From NCBI RefSeq assembly GCF_000620625.1, contig NZ_JIAW01000013.1, forward strand, positions 62,001 through 126,000: a DNA stretch of 64,000 nucleotides, read 5' to 3'. Source of the stretch: Mycobacterium sp. URHB0044 (GTDB lineage: Bacteria > Actinomycetota > Actinomycetes > Mycobacteriales > Mycobacteriaceae). The notes beneath the pieces are model-generated. The model made no database searches. It was not told the DNA's origin and saw only the letters and a list, made by a program, of their open reading frames with translations. The position numbers were made by a program, and so were the translations under genes. This document shows positions 8,324 through 15,790 of this stretch, one piece after another (within the stretch, counting starts at the first letter, position 1; each line of letters opens with the position of its first letter).

Positions 8324-8728
8324 GTGACGACCGGAAATCTGGCCACCCACTACCACCGCTACCTGCAGTGCCTCAACGAACGGCGCTGGGACGACCTGCA
8401 CGAATTCGTCGACGACGAGTTGACCTACAACTCGACGCGGATGCGCCTGGCCGACTATCGCGCGGCGCGGCAAGCCGAAGTCCTAGCGATTCCGGATCTT
8501 CGGTTCACCGCAGAACTCGTCGTCGCCGACACCGATACCGTCGCGGCGCGGCTGTACTTCCGGTGCACCCCGCAGCAGCCCTTTCTCGGGTTCGAGCCAA
8601 CGGGCACGCTGATGTCGTTCGCGGAGCACGTCTTCTACAGGTTTCGCGACCAAAGGATCACCGAGGTGTGGTCATTGATCGACACCCAAGCCATCGCCGA
8701 GCAGATCGCCCGGCAAGGTGATCGCTGA
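8324..8728 (+). CDS. SnoaL-like / NTF2-fold ester-cyclase-type protein
   Basis: A 134-residue single-domain alpha+beta-barrel protein of the SnoaL/NTF2 superfamily, beginning TTGNLATHYHRYLQCLNERRW with the typical ending EHVFYRFRDQRITEVWSLIDTQAI. GTG at 8324 follows GAGGAGAAG at good spacing. It lies 35 nt after the SUFU gene on the same strand, so it may be the last gene of the trehalose-import transcript. The superfamily includes polyketide cyclases, ketosteroid isomerases and many unassigned proteins; the substrate is unknown. Confidence 0.75.
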   Translation: MTTGNLATHYHRYLQCLNERRWDDLHEFVDDELTYNSTRMRLADYRAARQAEVLAIPDLRFTAELVVADTDTVAARLYFRCTPQQPFLGFEPTGTLMSFAEHVFYRFRDQRITEVWSLIDTQAIAEQIARQGDR

Positions 8729-8746
8729 GTCCCTTAAGGCGATCGA

Positions 8747-9268
8747 TCAGAAGTCTCCCTCGAGGCGATTGCTCTCCACCTTGGCGACGGTGTTGCCGCT
8801 CGCGTCGAGTAGCCGTGCGCCGACGTAGATTTCGTCGATGCCGCCGTCGCCGATGTTCTCGAACGTCCCGCTGTCCTCGTCCAGCTGCGCGTGCTTCAGC
8901 GCGGTCGCGCGCTGGAAGTGCAGGCCGTCGGGCGCCGCGAAGAGGTCGGCAGTGACGGGCCCGAAGAGCAGGTCGTCGTCGTTGGTGTCGTCGCCCCAGT
9001 ATCTCAGCGCAATGGTGTAGTTGCCGTGGTTGATGGTGTCCTGTGCCGCAGCCTGACTCATCGAAACCAGGCCGTCGACGTACACGACCTGCTCCATGTA
9101 GTTGCCGCCGGGAGAACGGGTCGAGTCACTCACCGCCATGCGGATGCTGCTCGACATCGCCAGTGTGGTCGGGCCGGCGTGCGCCAGCGCCGGTGGTAGC
9201 ACAACGCCGACAGTCATTGACAGAGCGACGAATGCGGCAGCCTTGATCACCGGGTGATTCGTGGACAT
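8747..9268 (-). CDS. Secreted protein of unknown function
   Basis: The start is set at the ATG at 9268 (MSTNHPVIKAAAFVALSM), with GAGGAAC upstream, giving 173 residues. A Sec signal peptide of about 30 residues ends in LAHAG, with likely cleavage after AHA. The mature part is beta-rich with many Asp and Thr (ALRYWGDDTNDDDLLFGPVTADLF; DSGTFENIGDGGIDEIYVGARLLD). It has no Cys pair, lipobox or known catalytic motif. I do not recognise a named family. It converges with the SnoaL-like gene and may share a transcript with the DUF4242 gene upstream, 97 nt away. Confidence 0.7.
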   Translation of the reverse strand: MSTNHPVIKAAAFVALSMTVGVVLPPALAHAGPTTLAMSSSIRMAVSDSTRSPGGNYMEQVVYVDGLVSMSQAAAQDTINHGNYTIALRYWGDDTNDDDLLFGPVTADLFAAPDGLHFQRATALKHAQLDEDSGTFENIGDGGIDEIYVGARLLDASGNTVAKVESNRLEGDF

Positions 9269-9365
9269 GGTGTTGTTCCTCGCGTTCGGTTGGGTGTTCG
9301 GGGCGGAGATCGGCGACGTACACGATGTCCGTTCACAGTGAATACGCAGGCGGCCGGTGAAAGGT

Positions 9366-9641
9366 TCAGACATCGCCGGTCGACGGGTCGATCACGGAGC
9401 CGACCAGGTGGATGGCGTCGGCGGGCAGGCCGGCAAGTTGGGCGTGCTCGCGGATGGCATCGGGATCCTCGGCGATGTAGACGCAGAAGATCTTGTCGGC
9501 GGTGACGTAGCTCTGTTGCCACTTCACGCGGGGCGAGAGCGTGGCCAGGGCTTCGTTCGATACCGCGGACGCGGCGCGCAGCTCTGCCGGTGAGAGCCTG
9601 CCGGCGCCGGGCATGGTGCGTTCGATGACGTATTTCGACAT
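9366..9641 (-). CDS. DUF4242 protein (SCO4226-like fold)
   Basis: A 91-residue protein: MSKYVIERTMPGAGRLSPAE, then KWQQSYVTADKIFCVYIAED and DAIREHAQLAGLPADAIHLV. This is the DUF4242 layout, a small ferredoxin-like alpha/beta fold. The founding Streptomyces protein SCO4226 binds nickel. A good ribosome site (GAGGAAACGAAG) precedes the ATG. It is divergent from an AraC-type regulator, the common arrangement of a regulator and its target, so it may be under that regulator. Confidence 0.8.
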   Translation of the reverse strand: MSKYVIERTMPGAGRLSPAELRAASAVSNEALATLSPRVKWQQSYVTADKIFCVYIAEDPDAIREHAQLAGLPADAIHLVGSVIDPSTGDV

Positions 9642-9725
9642 TGCTTCGTTTCCTCGTGAATTCGGCCCGGTTTCGGGTTCTGGTGTGTGACACCATCAGC
9701 CTCTAGGGGTGGAGGGAAGCAGCCA

Positions 9726-9785
9726 ATGACCGATCAACCCGAACTCCGTGCCGAAACACCGGATTACGCGGATCCGGCACGATGA
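9726..9785 (+). CDS. Short leader ORF overlapping the araC-type regulator start
   Basis: A 19-codon frame (MTDQPELRAETPDYADPAR) starts 9726 and ends at the TGA 9783-9785, overlapping the regulator's ATG 9782-9784 in an ATGA junction. It has a strong ribosome site (GGTGGAGGGAAG) while the regulator's own ATG has none. The simplest reading is that the leader is translated and the regulator is expressed by coupled re-initiation. No homology is claimed for the peptide. Confidence 0.5.
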   Translation: MTDQPELRAETPDYADPAR

Positions 9786-10756
9786 CGGCCGTGGAGCCGA
9801 CGCCGTTGCGTGCCGCTCTGGAGAATCTGCGCCTCGACGGCGTCATCTTCTTCCGCGCCGAGTTCACCGAGAACTGGGCATTCGAATCCCCGTTGCAGGA
9901 CCTGACGAAGGCGCTGCGGCCGGGCGCCGCCAGCATGATCATGTTCCACATCGTCGCCGCGGGCCGGTGCTGGATCTCGTTGCCCGGCGGCGAAAGACAC
10001 TGGGCCAACCGCGGCGACGTGATCGTGTTGCCCTACGGCGACGACTACCTGATGGGTGGGGAGGAATCGGCGGAGGTCGTTCCGCTCGTGCAGTTGATGA
10101 GCAGGCCGCCGTGGGAAACCATGCCGGTGCTCCTGCACGGCGCCGGTGGTGAGCGCACCGACATCGTCTGCGGGCACATGCATTCCGACGATCCGCTGTT
10201 CGATCCAGCCATGCGGGCGTTGCCACCGGTGTTCGTCGTGCGCGTCCCCGACGGACCTGCTGCGCGCTGGGTCGCTTCGAGCATCAACTACGCGCTCGAG
10301 GTCACCACCGACGCGCTGCCTGCGCCGCCGTCCTCGACGCGACTGCCGGAACTGTTGCTCACCGAGGTCCTGAGGATCCATCTCGCCACGGCGCCGATGG
10401 CCGAACACGGTTGGATCGCCGCGCTTCACGATCGGGTGTTGGCGCCGGCGATGGCCGCGCTACACGCTGCGCCGGAGAGGAAGTGGACGTTGACCGAGAT
10501 CGCCCGTACCGCAGCGGTTTCCCGCTCGGTACTGGATCAGCGGTTCCGCGACGTCCTCGGCCGGTCGCCGATTCGGTATCTGACGGAATGGCGCATGCAC
10601 GTCGCCGACGATCTGCTGCGCACGACCGACCTCAGCGTCAGCGCGGTCTCCCGACGTGTGGGGTACGAATCCGAGGTGGCGTTTAGCCGAGCGTTCCGGC
10701 GTAGCCACGGCAGCGCGCCGGGCGCGTGGCGCACCGCGCAGCAGCCGTCGAGCTGA
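9782..10756 (+). CDS. AraC-family transcriptional regulator with N-terminal cupin domain
   Basis: A 324-residue regulator. The N-terminal half is a cupin effector domain (RGDVIVLPYGDDYLMGG near residue 78). The C-terminal ~100 residues carry two helix-turn-helix motifs (WTLTEIARTAAVSRSVLDQR and SVSAVSRRVGYESEVAFSRA, ending in RRSHGSAPGAWR). It is divergent from the DUF4242 gene. Translation appears coupled to the short upstream leader ORF because no ribosome site precedes its own ATG. The effector is unknown. Confidence 0.88.
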   Translation: MTAVEPTPLRAALENLRLDGVIFFRAEFTENWAFESPLQDLTKALRPGAASMIMFHIVAAGRCWISLPGGERHWANRGDVIVLPYGDDYLMGGEESAEVVPLVQLMSRPPWETMPVLLHGAGGERTDIVCGHMHSDDPLFDPAMRALPPVFVVRVPDGPAARWVASSINYALEVTTDALPAPPSSTRLPELLLTEVLRIHLATAPMAEHGWIAALHDRVLAPAMAALHAAPERKWTLTEIARTAAVSRSVLDQRFRDVLGRSPIRYLTEWRMHVADDLLRTTDLSVSAVSRRVGYESEVAFSRAFRRSHGSAPGAWRTAQQPSS

Positions 10757-10757
10757 G

Positions 10758-11861
10758 CTAGAGCCAGTGGTTGCGCCGGAACGTCGTGTAGAGCACCGTG
10801 CACACGGTCGCCATCACCACCAGCACCGCGGGATAGCCCCATACCTGGTGCAATTCGGGCATGTGGTCGAAGTTCATCCCGTAGATGCCTGCCAACGCGG
10901 TGGGCACTGCGGCGATCGCCACCCACGCCGAGATCTTGCGCATGTCGAGGTTCTGCTGCATCGACACCTTGCCCACCGCGGCCTGCACCAGTGAACTGAG
11001 TACCTCGTCGTAGCTGGAGATCCGGTCGGAGGCCTGCGTGTTGTGGTCGAGCACGTCGCGCATGTACCGCCGGACCTCCTTGGAGATCAGGTCGTTGTGG
11101 TCGCTGCCGATTCGCTGCAGCGCCAGCGTCAGCGGACCGACCGCCCTGCGCATTTCGACGACTTCCCGCTTGAGCAGATAGATGTGCTCGATGTCGGTGG
11201 GGCTGTCCGGTGAGAAGACGTTCTCCTCCATCGCATCGATGTCGTTCTCGACGAGATCGGTGACCTCCAGGTAGGAGTCGACGACGTGATCGGAGATGGC
11301 GTGCATCACCGCGTAGGGACCGAGCCTGCAGTTCGCCGGCGAGGTGTCCATGTGCCTGCGCACGCTGGCCAGCCCGCCGTGATCACCGTGCCGGACGGTG
11401 ACGACGAAGTCGCGCCCGACGAAGATCATGATTTCGCCGGTCTCGACGATCTCGCGGGCCATGGCCACCGACTCGTGTTCGACGTAGTTCACGGTCTTCA
11501 GTACAAGGAACAATGTGTCGTCGTAGCGCTCGAGCTTGGGGCGCTGGTGCGCGTGCACCGCATCCTCGACGGCGAGTTCGTGCAGTCCGAACACGTCGGC
11601 CACGGCCTGCATCTGGTGTTCGTCGGGTTCGTGCAGACCGATCCACACGAACGCCGTGACGCCGTCCTGCTCGAGCTCGTGCACCTTTGTCAGCGCCGCG
11701 GCGTGGGTGTACTTGCCCGGTAGCCGGGCCCCGTCGGCATAGACGCCGCAGTCGACCATCGCACGCGCCACCGGCACGTGGATCGAACTGGGCAGAGGCG
11801 TAGTGGTCCTGCGGGTGTTGGGACGCAGCATCGATGGCTGCATGGAACGGAAAGACGGCAT
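10758..11861 (-). CDS. corA: CorA magnesium/cobalt transporter
   Basis: An inner-membrane pentameric Mg2+ channel. The ATG at 11861 has a GGGAGGT site six nt upstream, giving 367 residues, close to Rv1239c. A long acidic cytoplasmic funnel domain is followed by two C-terminal helices (ISAWVAIAAVPTALAGIYGM and AVLVVMATVCTVLYTTF). The loop carries the family signature YGMNFDHMPE, with the GMN selectivity filter intact. It is convergent with the AraC gene, stops one base apart. No convincing Mg riboswitch fold was seen in the 147 nt before the malic enzyme gene. Confidence 0.95.
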   Translation of the reverse strand: MPSFRSMQPSMLRPNTRRTTTPLPSSIHVPVARAMVDCGVYADGARLPGKYTHAAALTKVHELEQDGVTAFVWIGLHEPDEHQMQAVADVFGLHELAVEDAVHAHQRPKLERYDDTLFLVLKTVNYVEHESVAMAREIVETGEIMIFVGRDFVVTVRHGDHGGLASVRRHMDTSPANCRLGPYAVMHAISDHVVDSYLEVTDLVENDIDAMEENVFSPDSPTDIEHIYLLKREVVEMRRAVGPLTLALQRIGSDHNDLISKEVRRYMRDVLDHNTQASDRISSYDEVLSSLVQAAVGKVSMQQNLDMRKISAWVAIAAVPTALAGIYGMNFDHMPELHQVWGYPAVLVVMATVCTVLYTTFRRNHWL

Positions 11862-11995
11862 GCGCTGACCTCCCGTCGCGGCGACGCAGCCCACGTCGGG
11901 GCCTCGAAATCGACAGGGGTGATGCTACGCCCCAAGCCTGTTTACCGATCTGCTCACGAGTGGGGAACCCACCCGGGTGAGGTTGTTGTGTGAAG

Positions 11996-12001
11996 TACCC
12001 T
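11996..12001 (+). promoter_or_regulatory. -10 box for a likely leaderless malic enzyme mRNA
   Basis: TACCCT (TANNNT) ends 7 nt before the GTG at 12009, which would place transcription start on the start codon. No ribosome site is present in front of the GTG. No good -35 is visible. By-eye call. Confidence 0.45.
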
Positions 12002-12008
12002 GACGCCC

Positions 12009-13205
12009 GTGTCTAACGGAACCATTGATTCCTCGCGCTCGTCAGCGGAGCGAACGCCACAGGTCGTCATCGACGATGCGGAGATCTTCGCCGCCCACGA
12101 GGGCGGCAAGCTCTCGGTAGCGCTCAACGAGCCGCTGGACACCCAGCGCGCCCTTTCCATCGCCTACACGCCGGGCGTAGCCCAGGTCAGCCGCGCGATC
12201 GCGACCGACCACACGCTGGCCGCCAAGTACACCTGGGCCAACCGGCTGGTGGCGGTCATCAGTGACGGCAGTGCCGTGCTCGGCCTCGGCGACATCGGCC
12301 CCGCCGCGTCGTTGCCCGTGATGGAGGGCAAGAGCGCGCTGTTCAAGACGTTCGGCGGGCTGGATTCCATTCCGATCGTTCTGGACACCAAGGATCCCGA
12401 CGAGATCGTCGAGACGATCGTGCGGCTGCGCCCGACGTTCGGCGCCGTCAACCTGGAGGACATCTCGGCTCCGCGCTGCTTCGAGATCGAGCGCAGGGTC
12501 ATCGAGGCGCTGGACTGCCCGGTGATGCACGACGATCAGCACGGCACCGCGATCGTGGTGCTGGCGGCGCTGATCGGCGCCACCAAGGTCCTCGACCGGG
12601 ACATCCACTCACTTCGGCTGGTGATCTCCGGCGCTGGCGCCGCGGGTGTGGCGTGCGCCAACATCTTGATCGCCAAGGGCATCACCAACGTCGTCCTGCT
12701 CGACTCCAAGGGCATCGTGCACAGCGGCCGCGACGACCTCAACCCGTTCAAGGCCGAGCTGGCCGAGAAGACGAACCCGGAGGGGCGAACCGGTGGGATC
12801 GCCGAAGCGCTCGACGGCGCCGACGTGTTCCTCGGCGTCTCCGCCGGGCTGGTTCCCGAAGAACTCATCGCGACGATGGCGCCGGGTGGCATCGTCTTCG
12901 CGCTGTCGAACCCCGACCCCGAAATCCACCCCGACGCGGCACGCAAGTACGCCGCCGTGGTGGCCACCGGGCGGAGCGACTTCCCGAACCAGATCAACAA
13001 CGTGCTGGCCTTTCCCGGGGTGTTCCGCGGGGCGCTGGACGCGGGTGCGCGTCGGATCACCGAGGCGATGAAGGTCGCCGCGGCCGAGGCGATCTTCTCC
13101 GTGGTCGGCGACGACCTGGCCGTCGACCACATCGTGCCCAGCGCGCTGGATCCGCGCGTCGGACCGGCCGTGGCGGCCGCGGTGGCGGCGGCGTCGAAGG
13201 TCTGA
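12009..13205 (+). CDS. Malic enzyme, short MaeB-type (malate oxidoreductase, decarboxylating)
   Basis: Catalyses malate to pyruvate plus CO2 with NAD(P)+, linking the TCA cycle to pyruvate and supplying reductant. The 398 residues comprise the N-terminal malic domain (AYTPGVAQVSRAI; TWANRLVAVISDGSAVLGLGDIG; PVMEGKSALFKTFGGLD; acid cluster NLEDISAPRCFEIE; VMHDDQHGTAIV) and a Rossmann NAD-binding domain (VISGAGAAGVACANIL). It is the short bacterial type without a C-terminal phosphotransacetylase domain. The cofactor cannot be settled. The start is GTG with a leaderless-type promoter. lpqZ begins 8 nt after the stop. Confidence 0.9.
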   Translation: MSNGTIDSSRSSAERTPQVVIDDAEIFAAHEGGKLSVALNEPLDTQRALSIAYTPGVAQVSRAIATDHTLAAKYTWANRLVAVISDGSAVLGLGDIGPAASLPVMEGKSALFKTFGGLDSIPIVLDTKDPDEIVETIVRLRPTFGAVNLEDISAPRCFEIERRVIEALDCPVMHDDQHGTAIVVLAALIGATKVLDRDIHSLRLVISGAGAAGVACANILIAKGITNVVLLDSKGIVHSGRDDLNPFKAELAEKTNPEGRTGGIAEALDGADVFLGVSAGLVPEELIATMAPGGIVFALSNPDPEIHPDAARKYAAVVATGRSDFPNQINNVLAFPGVFRGALDAGARRITEAMKVAAAEAIFSVVGDDLAVDHIVPSALDPRVGPAVAAAVAAASKV

Positions 13206-13213
13206 GCCGCGCG

Positions 13214-14056
13214 ATGCGCCGGCTGGCGGTCGCGCTGGTCGCGCTGCTGATCGCCGGCTGTGGGGGTCCGTCGGGGCCGCCGTCGATCGCGGTCGGCGCC
13301 GGCGATGATCCCGAATCGGTGCTGCTGGCCCACGTGTATGCGGCGGCACTGCGGTACTACGGCAGCCCGGCGCACGTGGAGTCGGGCTCCGACCCCGTCG
13401 CCGAGCTCGACACCGGTGACGTCACGGTGGTCCCGGGACTGACGGGCCGGCTGTTGAAGCGCTTCGCCCCCGATGCGGCGGCGCGCGCCGACGAGCAGGT
13501 GTACCGATCGATGATCTCCGCGTTACCCGAGGGCATCGGCGCGGGTGACTACGCCCAGTCGGCCCAGGACAAGCCCGCGTTGGCGGTCACCGAGGCGACG
13601 GCGCGGGCATGGAACGGGCACGACCTGACGTCAGCGGTCCGGCACTGCGGCGCCATCGAGGCGGGCGCCGTCGCCAGTGCAGATGCCAGTGCCGACCCTC
13701 CTGCCGCGATCGGCACCTGCCGGCTGCCCGCGGCGCGCGAATTCCCCGATGCCGCAACGTTGTTCGGCGCATTGCGGGCGGGTGAGGTGAACGCGGCGTG
13801 GACGTCGACCGCCGCTCCCAACCTGCCCGACGACGTGGTGGTGTTGTCCGACCGGACGGCGCTGGTCCGCGCGGAGAACGTGGTGCCGCTGTACCGGCGC
13901 AACGAGCTGACCGAACAGCAGGTCATCGCGCTCAACCAAGTTGCGGGTGAACTCGACACCGGGGGATTGGCCGACATGCGGCGTCAGGTTGCCGACGGCA
14001 CCGATCCCGGCGCCGTTGCGGGCGCCTGGCTGGACGCCCACCCGCTGGGCCACTAG
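13214..14056 (+). CDS. lpqZ: LpqZ, lipoprotein resembling glycine-betaine/quaternary-amine binding proteins
   Basis: A 280-residue exported lipoprotein with a very short signal ending in the lipobox IAGC, Cys at residue 16. The mature part has the OpuAC/ProX-like periplasmic-binding layout (AVGAGDDPESVLLAHVYAAA; DTGDVTVVPGLTGRLL; LSDRTALVRAENVVPLYRR). No permease or ATPase gene is adjacent, so it is either an orphan binding protein or has changed role. It starts 8 nt after the malic enzyme stop and probably shares its transcript. Position between the corA region and an SDR fits Rv1244. Confidence 0.85.
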   Translation: MRRLAVALVALLIAGCGGPSGPPSIAVGAGDDPESVLLAHVYAAALRYYGSPAHVESGSDPVAELDTGDVTVVPGLTGRLLKRFAPDAAARADEQVYRSMISALPEGIGAGDYAQSAQDKPALAVTEATARAWNGHDLTSAVRHCGAIEAGAVASADASADPPAAIGTCRLPAAREFPDAATLFGALRAGEVNAAWTSTAAPNLPDDVVVLSDRTALVRAENVVPLYRRNELTEQQVIALNQVAGELDTGGLADMRRQVADGTDPGAVAGAWLDAHPLGH

Positions 14057-14062
14057 ACCGCG

Positions 14063-14890
14063 TCAGTGCACCGACGGCATCTTGGCGAGAACCGTCGAGA
14101 ACAGCTTCTGATACCCCGACCCGGTGAGCCGCACGATGACGTCGAGCGCCTTGGCATCGGGCCCGACGAGCACGCGCGCCTTGCCCTTGCGGACCGCGTC
14201 GAGAATGATCGTCGCGGCCTTCTCCGGCGTGGTCATGGTGAGCTTCTTGTCGAAGAAGTCGGTCAACGTCGCGGTGTCGACGCCTTCGGCGGCGGTCGAG
14301 TTGCGCATGATCGCGGTCTTGATGCCGCCGGGGTGCACGGTGGTGACCTTGACGGGGTGGCCGTTGGCCATCATCTCCTGGCGCAGCGCCTCGGTGAAGC
14401 CGCGAACGGCGAACTTCGCCGAGTTGTAGGCCGCCTGGCCGGGGACCGAGAAGATGCCGAAGAGGCTGGAGACGTTGACGACGTGGCCGTCGCCGGACTC
14501 GATGAGGTGCGGCAGGAAGGCCTTCGTGCCGTTGACGACGCCCCAGAAGTCGACGTCCATCACGCGCTCGATGTCCTTGAACGGGGTGACTTCGACGTCA
14601 CCCACGTACGCGATGCCCGCGTTGTTGTAGATCTGGTTGACGTGGCCGAAGTGCGCCTTCACGGCGTCGGCGTACAGCAGGAAGGCCTCGCGCTCGGTGA
14701 CGTTGAGCCGGTCGGCCTTGACCGGTGCGCCGATGGCCTTCAGGCGCTCCTCGGTGAGCGCGAGACCTTCGGTGTCGACGTCGCTGATCGCCACCTTGGC
14801 GCCCGAGCGGCCCAGCTCGAGGGCCAGTGCCTGCCCGATGCCGGAACCGGCTCCCGTCACCACGGCTACCTTGCCGGCGAACCCCTGCAT
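14063..14890 (-). CDS. Short-chain dehydrogenase/reductase (Rv1245c-like)
   Basis: A 275-residue classical SDR: cofactor motif TGAGSGIG near residue 13, NNAG near residue 89, catalytic Ser in VNVSSLFG and YNSAK with the catalytic Tyr/Lys. DVDTEG after the second beta strand has an Asp that favours NAD(H). The C-terminal ~70 residues (KLTMTTPEKAATIILDAVRKGKARVLVG) are typical of the mycobacterial Rv1245c type. It converges with lpqZ, 6 nt between stops. The substrate is unknown. Confidence 0.88.
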   Translation of the reverse strand: MQGFAGKVAVVTGAGSGIGQALALELGRSGAKVAISDVDTEGLALTEERLKAIGAPVKADRLNVTEREAFLLYADAVKAHFGHVNQIYNNAGIAYVGDVEVTPFKDIERVMDVDFWGVVNGTKAFLPHLIESGDGHVVNVSSLFGIFSVPGQAAYNSAKFAVRGFTEALRQEMMANGHPVKVTTVHPGGIKTAIMRNSTAAEGVDTATLTDFFDKKLTMTTPEKAATIILDAVRKGKARVLVGPDAKALDVIVRLTGSGYQKLFSTVLAKMPSVH

Positions 14891-14966
14891 GTGAACTCCT
14901 CGTGTCAGTTGACTCCCGTCGAGGGTAATCGGTACCCGCGGTCCCGCATACAGGGGGCCGGGGTCG

Positions 14967-15728
14967 TCAGCCCGGCTTCGTCGCGGTGATCAGGTGGGTG
15001 CCCATCCCCGGGCCCCACCACATGCGCCAGCCGAGGTCGCGGCGGGCGACATCGGTCCAGCCGAGCTCGCGCAGCTGGCGGACGTGCCGCCGCGTCGCCC
15101 AGAGGTCGGCGAGTACCAGGCGCCCACCCGGGCGCAGCACTCGAGCCGCCTCGCTGATCGCCTTCGCCCGGCCGGCGTTGGTCGGGATGTTGTGGACGAC
15201 GAGGCTGCTGACGATCACGTCGAACCTGTCGTCGTCGAACGGCAGATCCGTGATGTCGGCGGTGTGCACCTCGACGCGGTCGGCAACCCCTTCCAACGCC
15301 GCGTTGGCCAACGTGTTGGTGGGGGAGTTGTCCGTCTGGTCGGCGCGCCAGATGTCGACGCCGATCGCCCGACCCTCCGGGAGCAGCTTGGCGGCGGCAA
15401 GCAGCACCGCGCCGCGTCCACACCCGAGGTCGAGCAGCGTCTCGTCACCGCGCAGCCCCAAACCCTCGAGGATCTGCGCCCATGCCTCGAACTTGCCGAC
15501 GCGGGTGGTGCGGATGAACAGCGCCGCCGTCGCACCGAGGGTGGCACCCACGGCGCCCGTGACGGCCGCGGCGATCGGTCTGCCCTTGGCGAGATTGCGT
15601 GCCGCCACGGCCAGCAATGCCGCGTCGGTGGTGGCGACGACGGCGGCCACTGCCGGTGCGGGCACCGCGCGGTAGTCCCCATCGAAGCCGTAGTCGGCGT
15701 TGTGGTGGCGAAGGTCTACCAGAGTCAT
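14967..15728 (-). CDS. Class I SAM-dependent methyltransferase with N-terminal membrane segments
   Basis: A 253-residue protein. The first ~85 residues hold two hydrophobic stretches (PAPAVAAVVATTDAALLAVA and AAAVTGAVGATLGATAALFI), suggesting a membrane hairpin. The rest is a Rossmann methyltransferase: motif I LLDLGCGRGAVLL, acidic motif II IGVDIWRADQTDN, FDVIVSSLVVHNI as motif IV, and a post-motif VLRPGGRLVLADLW. It sits between the SDR and kgd. In M. tuberculosis, as I recall, the relBE toxin-antitoxin pair (Rv1246c-Rv1247c) is found here instead. The substrate is unknown. Confidence 0.8.
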   Translation of the reverse strand: MTLVDLRHHNADYGFDGDYRAVPAPAVAAVVATTDAALLAVAARNLAKGRPIAAAVTGAVGATLGATAALFIRTTRVGKFEAWAQILEGLGLRGDETLLDLGCGRGAVLLAAAKLLPEGRAIGVDIWRADQTDNSPTNTLANAALEGVADRVEVHTADITDLPFDDDRFDVIVSSLVVHNIPTNAGRAKAISEAARVLRPGGRLVLADLWATRRHVRQLRELGWTDVARRDLGWRMWWGPGMGTHLITATKPG

Positions 15729-15790
15729 GTCTCTACGGTAAGGCGGCGCGAATCGACGTGGGGCGCCACCTCATCACCAGACGAGAGGAC

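Noticed and set aside
11862..12008. Magnesium riboswitch upstream of corA or malic enzyme
   Set aside because: No M-box-like set of helices could be recognised, and corA has a normal ribosome site very close to its ATG.
12653..14056. LpqZ frame extended into the malic enzyme gene
   Set aside because: The signal peptide and lipobox place the start at ATG 13214; the upstream frame is shadow coding.
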